Below, piece after piece: positions 49,532 to 61,374 of a DNA stretch of 64,000 nucleotides. Within the stretch, counting starts at the first letter, position 1. Every line of letters starts with the position of its first letter. Under the pieces are notes generated by a model that ran no database searches, had not been told where the DNA came from, and saw nothing but the letters and a program-made list of their open reading frames with translations. Made by a program: the position numbers and the translations under genes. This stretch comes from Heterostelium album PN500 (taxonomy: Eukaryota > Evosea > Eumycetozoa > Acytosteliales > Acytosteliaceae): assembly GCF_000004825.1 (NCBI RefSeq), contig NW_008805065.1, positions 1,984,001 through 2,048,000 on the forward strand. The letters are read 5' to 3'.

Positions 49532-51322
49532 ATGACAATTAAATGTTTTAATCATCAAAGATCACTTGAATTCATTTGTTATCAATGTAATAGTTTGTTT
49601 TGTTCAAAATGTATCAGTAGTCATAACAGAGAGCATCCTGATCATTCAAATCATTGGGAGCATATTGATGACATCAAAGATTCATTGAATACATTAAAAT
49701 TAGATGATATTATTGATAGTGCATATTCAACAACAACAACAACGACAACCAATAATCATGTTAACAATATTAATAATGACAGTACTAATAATGAAAGTTC
49801 CTATAATAATGATAATACCAAGTTAATTTCACAAATCAAGAATAAACTTAAATCAATATGGGAATCATTAAGATCATCGACATCTCGATATCAATCATTA
49901 ACAACTACAGAGAATGATATAAAACAACACTTTGAAGTATTACATCAATATCTAATCACAGAAGAACATAAACTACAAAGAGATATTATCAATGATAAGG
50001 GTATAATTACAAATCAAATCGATAGTAATATAAATCATTTGAAATATTTAATAAATATTATAATGATATTTAATAAATTAAATAATAGTAATAGTAATAG
50101 TAATATTAATAGAAATAGTACATGTAGTGATAATCAATCAATGTTACCAGATACAACATCATTATATTCAACAGCAACAATCATTGAATCAGTTATATCA
50201 AGTACATCATTACAATCATTCATCAACGATAATAATCAAACATTATTCAATGAACATCTTGATATCTTCAATATGGATGAGCTTCTCAAACAACATTCCG
50301 ATGATTCATCATCATTATTATTAGATATTATTCATAAATATAATAATCAATTCAGTAAATCAACAACAATCACTGACAATAATGACAATTCATTATCATC
50401 ATATAAACTATCAATTAATAAACCTGATTTCAATCAATTGAATTCAATCATTAAGCAATCAATTAATCTTGCGAAAAAAACATCCAGCAACTACAATAGA
50501 AATGAACAATCATATATTTTCGTAACACACAAATCAACAAAAGGAGCTACTCTGATCAACACATCTAACAACTATTCAATTGAAGAATTACAGTTTGATT
50601 ATGATTTTTGGGGAACGTTCTCCTCGATTGTTTCAATTGGAGAATATGTCTATATATTCGGTGGATCTTATTGTACTAGGAAATGGATTAAAATATCTAT
50701 ACAGTCAAAATCAGTAGAATATGATTTTATTGAAGATATCATCAGAGGTGATTCTAATATATCTGTTTGTTATGATGGTCAAGATCATATCTATTTAGTT
50801 AATGGTTGGAATATAGATAATAGAATTGATCGATTCAACATCAAGACAAAGAAATTTGAATCATATCATCAATTACCAGAAGGATATCTTACTCAAGTAT
50901 CCTCAATGATCTTCAAAGGTTCATTATATTCAGTATCATTCAATCAAAATAAGATATTTCAATTCGATTTGACAAGTAGAACGATATCAGATCATCAAAT
51001 TGACAACATTTTACCATCCTCTGCATGTCATGATAACAATGGAAACTTCTTCATATTAGATACAACACACAAACGATTCATCCAATACAATGTTGAAACC
51101 AAACAAACAAACGATCTCAATTCAATTCCTCATCTAGAGGGAACGTTATCATTTGTGATGTATCATCGAGAATCACCAACATCAAGTTATATCTATTCAT
51201 TCGGTTCATCGAATGATTGTAATTTCAAATATTCAATTGAATCCAATCAATGTGAACCATTCTTGAGAGATATTAAGAATCATAATAGAGAATGGTGTGC
51301 ATCTACATCAATTACCTTTTAA
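49532..51322 (+). CDS. B-box zinc finger protein with C-terminal beta-propeller-like repeats
   Basis: Single exon, 596 residues. Residues 5-45 form a B-box zinc finger (CFNHQRSLEFICYQC...FCSKCI...HNREHPDHSNHWEH), with the Cys/His spacing of TRIM B-boxes but no RING before it. A helical, Asn/Ser/Thr-rich middle follows (about 55-330). The C-terminal ~270 residues have kelch-like strands (VSIGEYVYIFGGSYCTRKW, YDGQDHIYLVNGWNIDNRI, SYIYSFGSSNDCNF) that suggest a six- or seven-bladed propeller. This B-box plus propeller layout is a family expanded in dictyostelids with mostly unknown roles. AT-rich codons differ from those of the housekeeping genes, which suits a fast-evolving accessory family. 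Confidence 0.82.
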   Translation: MTIKCFNHQRSLEFICYQCNSLFCSKCISSHNREHPDHSNHWEHIDDIKDSLNTLKLDDIIDSAYSTTTTTTTNNHVNNINNDSTNNESSYNNDNTKLISQIKNKLKSIWESLRSSTSRYQSLTTTENDIKQHFEVLHQYLITEEHKLQRDIINDKGIITNQIDSNINHLKYLINIIMIFNKLNNSNSNSNINRNSTCSDNQSMLPDTTSLYSTATIIESVISSTSLQSFINDNNQTLFNEHLDIFNMDELLKQHSDDSSSLLLDIIHKYNNQFSKSTTITDNNDNSLSSYKLSINKPDFNQLNSIIKQSINLAKKTSSNYNRNEQSYIFVTHKSTKGATLINTSNNYSIEELQFDYDFWGTFSSIVSIGEYVYIFGGSYCTRKWIKISIQSKSVEYDFIEDIIRGDSNISVCYDGQDHIYLVNGWNIDNRIDRFNIKTKKFESYHQLPEGYLTQVSSMIFKGSLYSVSFNQNKIFQFDLTSRTISDHQIDNILPSSACHDNNGNFFILDTTHKRFIQYNVETKQTNDLNSIPHLEGTLSFVMYHRESPTSSYIYSFGSSNDCNFKYSIESNQCEPFLRDIKNHNREWCASTSITF

Positions 51323-51489
51323 ATAGGTTTTATAATAAATATTAATAATAAAAATAAAAACCAACTGCAATTTAAGTCTACCAAATATTAATAGTCTGTA
51401 TAATAACTGTTTTTACTACAAATAAATGATGTAAAATAAAAGTTTTATTAAACTCGATGACATTAAATTTTAGAGTGTTTAGGTTTTAT

Positions 51490-51755
51490 TTTGACAATGA
51501 CATCATTTTGTGTTGACCGGCTGGAATGGCCATCATTTTGAGTAAGGGATGATGTTCCCATTGATTTGGTTTGGCAGACGGAGTAATTAAGCCACTTAGA
51601 TTTCTAAGCGGGTACGTGTGTAAACCACTCGGTGTTCTTCCCGACTTGAAAGGAGAACGTACTAATCTAGTATCTTAAATACAATCTTGGACCCCATGAA
51701 GTTGACACCGACAGTAACTAGCAGGCTTGGGCCTGATGTGTAAACCATCGAAATT
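51490..51755. other. GC-richer intergenic island, possible non-coding RNA
   Basis: About 45% G+C by eye in an otherwise very AT-rich spacer, with no open frame. It contains small hairpins, for example CTTAG-ATTT-CTAAG (51596-51609), and a direct repeat TGTGTAAACCA at about 51617-51627 and 51736-51746. A T run follows at 51763. It is not a tRNA by inspection. A structured RNA gene or the remains of a repeat are the candidates. Confidence 0.35.
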
Positions 51756-51993
51756 TTTTCTTTTTTTTTTTTTTTTTTTTACAGTTTTTACTTTTTTCAT
51801 AATTCTGCAATTGATTGCTATTTTGATTATTATTATAATTATTTTAGTTAATGATATTAATAGATTGTTAATCTGATGAGAATACTGATGATTGAATTGG
51901 TTAATTTGAAAATGAAGAAATGAAGAAGAGGAAATAATAGTTGGCTGACATTTGATTGGTTATTGGTTATTTAAGTTTGGATTGTAAGTTACT

Positions 51994-52259
51994 GATACTG
52001 TTATTTATAATTAATTTCATTACTGATAAGTGCTGTATATATTCATTAATGATAGATTCATTAGATAGTAGGTTGTTATCGTGGAGTGGAGTACCGCCAA
52101 AATAGGATTTACAATAGAATTTCCAGATTTGATGAAAGACAAGTGAAACGAGAGTAGTGATGTTGTCCTTTCTTCTAACCAACTGATACGCGTTCTAGTC
52201 AAATCAGCCTGATACTGTATTTATAATTAATTTCAATATCTATATGTGCGGTATATATG
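51994..52259. repeat. Imperfect direct repeat beside tRNA-Ser
   Basis: A segment of about 49 bases at 51994-52042 (starting GATACTGTTATTTATAATTA) recurs at 52211-52259 with a few changes. Between them lies a minus-strand open frame of 71 codons (51967-52182, LVFHQIWKFYCKSYFGG) that looks like a gene fragment. The second copy ends 34 bases from the tRNA gene. Confidence 0.55.
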
Positions 52260-52292
52260 CGCGCTTTATGGGAAGTTTGTTTAAAAACTGGT

Positions 52293-52373
52293 CGACACCT
52301 GCAGGATTCGAACCTGCGCCCCCGAAGGGAATTGATTTCTAGTCAATCGCCGTAACCACTTGGCTAAGGTGTC
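52293..52373 (-). tRNA. tRNA-Ser (anticodon AGA)
   Basis: Read on the minus strand the gene has acceptor stem GACACCT/AGGTGTC (7 of 7 pairs), D-arm GCCAAGTGGTTACGGC, anticodon stem ATTGA/TCAAT with loop CTAGAAA (anticodon AGA at 52340-52338), a long variable arm (CCC-TTCG-GGG) and a perfect T-arm GCAGG-TTCGAAT-CCTGC. Discriminator G73 is that of eukaryotic serine tRNA. Uninterrupted, normal gene order, A and B boxes intact. Confidence 0.96.
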
Positions 52374-52805
52374 ATTTGAATGAAAATGAAAAAATTTCGT
52401 TATGTGTCCCATTTTGGTGGTTTTCAACTTTACAAATAAGTTCCAATCACATTAATAACGTTAGGCCGAAGGTTTCATTTGAATGATTATCAAATTCAAG
52501 ATATGATACCTTGATAGTAAATACCAGCCAATCGAAATATTTATATAACAAAAAAAAAAAAATAAAAAAAAATTTTTTCTCCCCCCTTTCATCTTCATTG
52601 ATAGAATACTATCAAATAAATCAAACAGATATCACACACAGAATGAAAATAATTATGAAAAATACGATCCCTATCATTGAAAATAAATCAAAATACAAAT
52701 TTTTTGATTAATAAAAAATGATATTATTAATAATAATTTATTCAGATCTACTTGATTAATTATTCAAATCTATTAAAATAGATATCAGTATTTATTATAT
52801 TAACT
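52374..52805. other. AT-rich spacer
   Basis: Upstream flank of tRNA-Ser and promoter of the first Irl gene. No gene seen; an A run of 13 and a T run occur near 52550-52577. Confidence 0.5.
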
Positions 52806-55800
52806 ATGAAATATTGTTTTATTATTTATTCTCAATATTTTTCGATCTCATATAGAGAGATATTAGATATACTAAAACCAGATCGAGTAGCTTTCAGCAA
52901 ATCAAGATTTCGACCTAAGCTGAAAAAAAAGAACGAATTTATGTATGTTTTCTATGAGAATCACTATCCAGATAATTTATTCGAATTCAAAGATAGCGGT
53001 CTGTTAGAAAATTTATTTTCTACCTCTGAACTTCAACACCTTGACCGAGTGTCATCCAATTATCATTACCCAGATGTCAAACCGTATCTCTCTGAACCGA
53101 TAACATCGATAGAAGAATCATTGAATGACAACCAAGATATAGCTACTGGTATTATTTTACTAGAGCCATATAATATCCCATTTCTCCGTTTATCAGTCAT
53201 CAAACATCCTGAGAAGCTTTACTTTGTCGATCTATCTAAAGGATATTATATCGTTGGAAACAACGAGTCGTTATTGATAGACTTTACCAATCTCAATCAA
53301 CTATCAGACATCATAAACAAATCACTTTGTGTAAAGACATTTTGTGATGAGATCGGTGTTGGTATTGGAATGAAAGATGACATTGTCTTGGAAATCTACA
53401 ACAAAGACAATTACACGGAATTGTTAATGACAATAGATCCACAAGATAAGCCATTTTACGATCAATCCAATTCAAATCAACCTGTAATTCCATCTGGAAG
53501 TATCATTAAATTCAAACCAAAACAAGAATATCGTATGTATCTTTAAATCATTACAATGCACTCAAACACTTTTTTAATACAAACTCTTTAGTTGTTAGTT
53601 TAAAGCAATCGATACAATATATTATTGATAATGGAGAAGTTTATGGTAAACCTGTTGAGATCGACAGCAAGGATAAGAATGGAGAAGAAGAACCTAATCT
53701 TTGTAATCTATTCAAATATTTATTTAGTATTGATACTTATATTGAAGAGTAAGTAAAGATGTCAAATAATGAATTTAGTTTAATTAACCATTAATTTTTA
53801 TTTCAGATTGATCGATATGATTAATGAAGCATTAAGTAAACTCGATTACAGTAAAACCATGCATTATTCATACAAATCTATTGATTTGCGATTACCTACT
53901 GCCATCATCTCCTTTCTGAGACTTAAACTATTAGATAGTGTTAAGTTCCAAATATTTGCATATTTATTTAGTGTCAACAATCAATCTGTATCACATTGGA
54001 CCTGCAAGATTTTAAAGCAGATCTTACGTACGCCCCAAGACCTTCGCAATATGATTGGTTTTCTTTACGAAGAAGAAGAGATCGATGCTCTCCGTAATAA
54101 ATATCCACTTTTTGGTCATGCTGCAAAGTATGACAATATCAATGCAATGGAACTTCTTTATAATGACAAATATGCTTTCCCAACACTCGATCTACTCTTT
54201 AATTTTTATTCTGTGGATGGAATCAAGCTATTGATGAAACGACAACCAACCTATCTCAGAGATAATCCAAATTCCAATCCATTTTGGATATTATCACTCA
54301 ATATCAATCCAAATAGCAAAAAGAGAACAGAGTTCTTTTCAAGATATTCAGAGATTAGTCATTTCTTTAAAGTAAACAAACGTGCTATTTATTCTAATTT
54401 CGATTATAATCGAGATATAGAATTGGAAATAGTAATTAATGGTAACTACGAATACCTTGAATTCCTCCACAAGAATAAGATTGAATACCCATATAGACCC
54501 CCCGATTGTTACTGTGACGATCCAAAGTGCCAACTCAATTACAAAAAAGAAAAACAAACCACCTTACTCAATTATATCTTGCTTCAGAATGATGTCGATG
54601 GATTCAATATTCTCAAACAATATATTGATCACCAACATCAATTTCGTTCCGTCTTTCATGCTTGTGATCTTGCTATTGTGGATGCGATGTATCGCAAAAA
54701 GTTTGATTTGATCAAACAATTGCTAGACAAGAAAATTTCAGATTCATCGTGGCCCATTTATACCAAATACAAAAAGATACCATTTGTAGCTTTTGCTTGG
54801 TTTATGGATGACCTCGATTTGTTTATTTCAAAACCAGGATTTCCATCACTTCAAACTCTAGAATTTAAAACAGCTCAGTTCTTGGATGTGGGATATCATT
54901 TTTTGGGTGACTATGTTGACTTTTGTACAATGTTTTCCGAATATGACAAGATTGTCCAGATGTTTCCAACTCTATCTCTTGTCGATATTTTCATTCTTTG
55001 CGGAGAAAATGATGGAGTCAAATATATGCTAAAACAATACGGACTGACCAAACAATCAATTAAATTATTGGAATTTAGAACAGAAGACAAAGATGAAATC
55101 ATGAAAATAATCAATGAATTCCAACAACAAGAACAAAAAATCATTGAAGAATTGGAGGGAAAATCAAACAAAAGTAAAAAACAGAATAAGAAAGTAAAGT
55201 CAAAGAATAATAATAAGAATATTTATAAAAAGAAAGTACATGAGAAAGAAATAGCACAAGAAAAAGAAATAATAGATAAAGAGAAAGAGAAGGAGCAAGA
55301 TGATATAAAAGAGAATCATAAAATAACAGAGATACAACCAAAAGAAATAATTAAGATTAAGAATAATGAACAAATAAAAGAGAATAAAAAAGTTAATAAT
55401 AATATTGAAGAGACAACTAATAGTATAAATGATATTAATATCAAAAAACCACACAACACAATTAAATTAAATTCCAATTCATATAGCAAATCAACTAAAC
55501 TTTATATTAGAACAAGTGATTCAAATTTGACATCTTCATTACAATCAAAATTAAATAATACAACAAACATATATAATCAATCATCTAAATTACCAACAAT
55601 ACAACCAACACAGAGTTCAGTAAAGTTAACTGTAAAACAAATATCAACAGAATTTGCAACAATATATGATAAACAAATTGGTAAATTCAAATTCAATAGT
55701 TCAGATATCATTGGAAGAGGAAGCAATGCAACACTCGTGTTTCGAGGTGTTTGGAGTGACAGAGTTCCAGTTGCAATCAAAAGAATCGTCAAAGGATTCA

Positions 55801-56923
55801 ATCATCTCATTGACAAAGAAATCGAGGTTTTGATTGAATTGACTTCGAAATCATCACAATCTTCAAATTTGGTGAGATATATCGATCGAGAAGAAGATGA
55901 TAACTTTATTTATCTTGGATTAACACTTTGTGACATGTCACTTCAACAACTATTCGAAGATCCAACCAATTCAGAATTGAAGAATTCACTTTCATCGATA
56001 TCATTGATCAATGGTATTGTTCTTGGTGTTCAATTCCTTCACAACAATCAAATTGTTCACAACGATCTCAATCCAAGAAACATTCTTTTCAAAGATTCAC
56101 AATTATTCATCACAGACATGGGATTAAGCAAGATGATGGTCGAATCATCATTTGCATTCACACACACACCAAGTGGAACCGGTGGATATTATGCTGCTGA
56201 AGTCATAAAACAACAGAGAAAAACATCATCTGTCGATATATTCTCACTTGGATGTTTAATCTATTACATTCTGAGTGGTGGTAAACATGCATTTGGCGAT
56301 GATATTATCATGAGAGTTCCAAATATCATCATGAATCGATTCGATCTCAAAGATATCACCAATCAATATGCAATCGATTTGATCAGTTGGATGATATCAT
56401 TTGAAGAATCAAATCGACCATCGATTCAAACGGTGATCAAACATCCATTCTTTTGGAATATCGATGACAAATTGAAATTCATTGACAAAACACATCAAAC
56501 AATCAAGAAATATTCAACAACATCACTGAACACTCATAATAATCAAACATATCTCAAAGAATCATGGGATAAATCAATCGATCAAAATCTATTATCTGTT
56601 TTGAACGAAGGTATGTTTAATGTTATTAACTTGTAATATTCCTTTTACTAACGCATATATCTTCTTATTAAGAATCACAATATAATTTTAACAATGTCAA
56701 AGATCTTGTTCGATGTATTCGAAACAGTATTCATCACCATCAAGAGATATATTCAGATTTGAACAAAAAGATATTGTGGTTCAAAAACCAACATATTGCA
56801 TTCGAATACTTTGAAAAGAGACATCCAACATTATTAATTTATTTATATCAATACTTTAGAGATCAACACAATAACAACACCAAAAAAGACACATCAAATT
56901 ATTTAACTGAATATTATCAATAA
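52806..56923 (+). CDS. Irl-type (Ire1-like) protein kinase/endoribonuclease, copy 1
   Basis: Four exons, 52806-53532, 53592-53748, 53807-56610 and 56673-56923, give 1312 residues. Residues 1 to about 900 are a helical region without signal peptide, membrane span or Ire1 lumenal sensor; a Lys/Glu-rich coil and Asn/Ser linker precede the kinase. Kinase motifs: glycine loop IIGRGSNATLVFRG (from 929), Lys953 in VAIKRI, HNDLNPRN with Asp1048, DMG with Asp1065. The catalytic loop reads HNDLNP instead of HRDLKP, so both the RD arginine and the loop lysine are Asn. After the kinase a KEN RNase domain follows (QYNFNNVKDLVRCIRNSIHHHQE...), matching Ire1 SVRDLLRAMRNKKHHY with the catalytic Arg and His kept. 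The family is known in D. discoideum as irlA-irlF. Cytosolic location is inferred. It converges on a paralogue at 57084-61374. Confidence 0.88.
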
Positions 56924-58355
56924 AACTAAATAAATTTTTAACACCATATTTGTTTTTGTCCTAAAATTTTCCATTAGGTTTTTCTTGCCAGAGATAAAAA
57001 AATAAAATACAATAAAGGTAGTAAGACAGAGCTCAATAATGATATCGTTGTTTTAATAAAACATCTTTTAGTTCTTTATTATATTAATGAAAATATTCAT
57101 CAAGACCATTATTATTTGAATCTTTGTTTTTCGCATTAATATAAAATTGATCTCTAAAGTACTGATATAAATAAATTAATAATGTTGGATGTCTCTTTTC
57201 AAAGTATTCGAATGCAATATGTTGGTTTTTGAACCACAATATCTTTTTGTTGTTAGCGTCTGGAAATATCTCTTGGTAATGATGAATACTGTTTCGAATA
57301 CATCGAACAAGATCTTTGACATTGTTGAAATTATATTGTGATCCTGTATAAATAAATAATATTTGTTTTATTTTTGTGAGTAAAATGAATGTGTTTTACA
57401 AATAATATAGAACATACCTTCATTCAAAACAGATAATAGATTTTGATCGATTGATTTATCCCATGATTCTTTGAGATATGTTTGATTATTATGAGTGTTC
57501 AGTGATGTTGTTGAATATTTCTTGATTGTTTGATGTGTTTTGTCAATGAATTTCAATTTGTCATCGATATTCCAAAAGAATGGATGTTTGATCACCGTTT
57601 GAATCGATGGTCGATTTGATTCTTCAAATGATATCATCCAACTGATCAAATCGATTGCACAATCATCGGTGATATCTTTGAGATCGAATCGATTCATGAT
57701 AATGTTCGGAACTCTCATGATGATATTATCACCAAATGCATGTTTACCACCACTCAGAATGTAATAGATTAAACATCCAAGTGAGAATATATCGACAGAT
57801 GATGTTTTTCTTTGGTGGTTGATCACTTCAGCAGCATAATATCCACCGGTTCCACTTGGTGTGTGTGTGAATGCAAATGATGATTCGACCATCATCTTGC
57901 TTAATCCCATGTCTGTGATGAATAATTGTGAATCTTTGAAAAGAATGTTTCTTGGATTGAGATCGTTGTGAACAATTTGATTGTTGTGAAGGAATTGAAC
58001 ACCAAGAACAATACCATTGATCAATGATATCGATGAAAGTGAATTCTTCAATTCTGAATTGGTTGGATCTTCGAATAGTTGTTGAAGTGACATGTCACAA
58101 AGTGTTAATCCAAGATAAATGAAATTCTTATCTTCTTCTCGATCGATATATCTCACTAAATTTGAAGATTGTGATGATTTCGTCGTCAGTTCAATCAAAA
58201 CTTCGATTTCTTTGTCAATGAGATGATTGAATCCTTTGACGATTCTTTTGATTGCAACTGGAACTCTGTCACTCCAAACACCTCGAAACACGAGTGTTGC
58301 ATTGCTTCCTCTTCCAATGATATCTGAACTATTGAATTTGAATTTACCAATTTGT
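55674..58355. repeat. Large inverted repeat formed by the 3' halves of the two Irl genes
   Basis: The arms are about 55674-56870 (+) and 57148-58355 (-), roughly 1.2 kb each with a ~280-bp spacer. Kinase and KEN exons are nearly identical at the DNA level, including synonymous sites, whereas the intron inside each arm (56611-56672 and 57344-57417) differs in length and sequence and the upstream halves of the genes are far more diverged. Start of identity coincides with the QIGKFKFNSSD motif. Confidence 0.85.
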
Positions 58356-61300
58356 GTATCGTATGTTGGTGTAGTGTGTGTTGGTAAAGCGGTCGGAGTT
58401 GAATTTTGTGTTGTTGTTACTTTGGACTGATTGTTGTGTGATGAAGTGTTGTTTATTTTAATATTTAACTTTGGTGGTGAAGATGCTAATGTTGTTGTGG
58501 TATTATTTGTTTTGATATGTAGTTTTGGTGAAGATGAGGTAATTGAAGGTATAGGCGTGTTATTCGAAAATGATTGTTTACTTTGATTACTATTTGGTTT
58601 CGTTGGTGTTGTTTTGTTATTGGTTTGCTCTTGATGTTTAATATTATTTTGATCTTTTTGACTACTAATTATTTCTTCAGTACTATTATTATTATTATCA
58701 TTTTCTTCTTTTATATCTATTATCTCTTCTATTTTTTTATCTTTCTTTTCCTCTGTTATCTCTTTTTCTTTTTGCTTTTCATTTTCTTTTTTAATATCTT
58801 TCTTATTGTTATTATTCTTGGGTTTCGGTTTCTTTTTCTTTTTGTTGTTACTTGATTTACCCTCTAGTTCTTCGATGATTTTCGATGTCTCTTCATATTT
58901 AAGTTTGATTTCTTCAATGATTTTGGTGACTTCTTCTTTTCCTTCGGTTCTGTATTTCAAAAGGTTGGTCGATTCCTTTGGTAGATAGTTTCCGTTGTGC
59001 TTTAACAAAACTTTGAGTGGTCCAATCTTACCAAATAGTATGAATACATCGATCAAACTAAGAGTTGGAATGTTTTGTAGGAATGTGAGGTAACTCGCGT
59101 TGAATTGACCACCAAAGAATCGTCTTGCCAGCTCCAAAAACTGCGATGTCCTAATGTTGATTGTGTTGAATGACGGAAAGTCGGGAGTGGACAACAAAAG
59201 CTCGATAGTATCCATAAACCAACCGAACGTCAGAAACGGTATCTTTGTGTCTTTGATATAGATGGGCCATAGAGAACTGGTGAACTTCATCCCGGCGACA
59301 TACTCTAGCACCTCATGATTGTTTGGCTTGTTGATCAACTCCACCAGAATTCCATCGCACACATGAAAAACACCACGAAACAGTGTTCGGAAACTGAGAA
59401 ACTCGTTGAGAATCATCGTGTTACACTCGCTTACCGCCAAACTCACTGTCGTCAGCTCGGCCATTCTGTAGGAAGAGTAGGGCTGTGAGCAGAAACACTT
59501 GAACGGCTTCACTGGATATTCGACTTGTTTCTCGTGGAGCGCCTCGAGGTATTCGTAGTTGGATTTCAGCAGAACGACATCTTCAATATAGAATTTACGT
59601 TGTTGATTGTTTTCATTCTGCAGGATCGATCCCAACGTCTCCCATTCATCAAAGATCTTCCACTTTACGGGCGTGCTTTGCGAGTGTGCCATCGTCCATA
59701 GGGGATTGGCATCGGGGTTGTCTTTGATGTAGGTATTTTGTTTTTTCCACAGAAATTGAAGACCCTCCAGCGAATTGAATTCACAGAGAACATCCACTAG
59801 CGTCGGGTATGGCATATTGTATTCCTTTGTAAACAAATTACTTAGTATCATGTGATTATCAACGCTTGCAGCGATATAAACCAGTGGAACATTGACGTTT
59901 TCATGAAGATGTTCATTTTCTTTCTCCATCATCTTACTTGGAAAGAAGAAAGAACCTTTCAGCTTTGATATCTGTGGAATTGTGATTTTCACATATTGCA
60001 CGAGTGTTAATAGTCTATTGGGTGAACTCTGACTGTGGTGAAGAATCAAATATTTCAACACATAGAATCTAACAGTGTCCGACAGGTTTTTACGTATCAG
60101 AAACGATTCGATCGCTCTTGGAAAATGAAGATCTAAACACTTGATTGTATTCAAATAGATCGCTTCATCACTAAGTTTATCCAATGCTCTATCTATCATT
60201 TCCGATAATCTATAGATTTGTTGTATTGATGTAAATATAAAATAATGTTTTGTTTTCTACAGAGATAAACTTCTAATTACTCCACACTTACTCTGTTGAA
60301 TTTGTAGTTTGATCAACACAAAATAAATATCGAAACAGAGCGTTACTTTCAGGATCTCTAATTGTAACCATCGGTGTTCCTTTTGAGTTTATAAAGATCG
60401 TGGATATCTCCAATTCTCTATATGCAACTGGTGTTCCATTATCAATGATATGCTGTATTGATTTATATAAACTTTTAGCTAATGCAATTACACTAGATAG
60501 TTAGTTAAATTGAAAGATAATAGGCTAACTAGTTCGCTAAGCAATACTTACTGTATTCATCTTTCAGTTTAAACTTTATTATACTGCCAGAGGGAATTAC
60601 AGGTTGTCGGCTAGGGGAAGCTTCTGCTGCTGCTGATTCATTGTATAGTTGCTTGTCGTCGGGCAGTTCGGTTTGTAAAAGCTGATTGTCTTTGTTGTAG
60701 ATGAGTAGTTCGATGTCATCTCTCATTGGGTAGTTATACGATAGTCTGTAAGCATGCCAAAACTGTGATACGAATGTCGCTTTACTAAAGATATCGACCA
60801 GTCGATCTAGCTTGGTGTTATCGATCAGCGCCAAACCAGAATCGCTAATATTTGCAGCTGCATCTCCAACATAGTAATAGTCGCGCGTCAGATCGATGTA
60901 GTGGAGCATCGAATCGGTCAGCGGTTTCATCTCATACACCCACGGCAACTCGTGCTCTCTGAACCAAACGATGCCGCTACTCTGCTCGGAATCGAGACGC
61001 CCTACCGGTAGATCATAGGGATAGCCAGGCTGAAAGAAATACTCGGTCGGCACCAGTGGATATTCGTAGTTGTTACAGAGTATCGATTCGTCGATGTGAT
61101 ATTGCGCGTGTTTGGCATTGGTGAATCGATCGTCTGTAAAGTGTGTCAACGACAATCGGAGATTTGCCGATCGTTGGCGGTCGACGATGTAACATTCCTT
61201 CGGATAGTCATCGCGGTAGAACAAGTGAATAGCTGAGTGTGATCCAAGACTTGTATCGATATTCTCATTGCAGATGGCAATGTAATCTGGTTTTAAGAAA

Positions 61301-61374
61301 TCTATAAATTCACATAGATTCTGTGAAAGCACCTGCAAATCTACATATATAACAAAACAATACTTTTTATACAT
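57084..61374 (-). CDS. Irl-type (Ire1-like) protein kinase/endoribonuclease, copy 2
   Basis: Four exons on the minus strand, 61374-60552, 60478-60292, 60209-57418 and 57343-57084, give 1353 residues. Exon layout matches copy 1. The N-terminal exons share only scattered identity with copy 1 (YCFVIY...IDFLKPDYIA against YCFIIY...LDILKPDRVA; PVIPSGSIIKFK in both), while from QIGKFKFNSSD onward the two are almost the same. The kinase has the same HNDLNP loop and DMG. The KEN domain reads RNSIHHYQE, closer to canonical Ire1 (NKKHHY) than copy 1's HHHQ. Exon 1 uses more G/C-ending codons than the rest. The acceptor for exon 2 at 60479-60480 was chosen because the next upstream AG would create an immediate stop. 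No lumenal domain or membrane span is visible. Confidence 0.87.
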
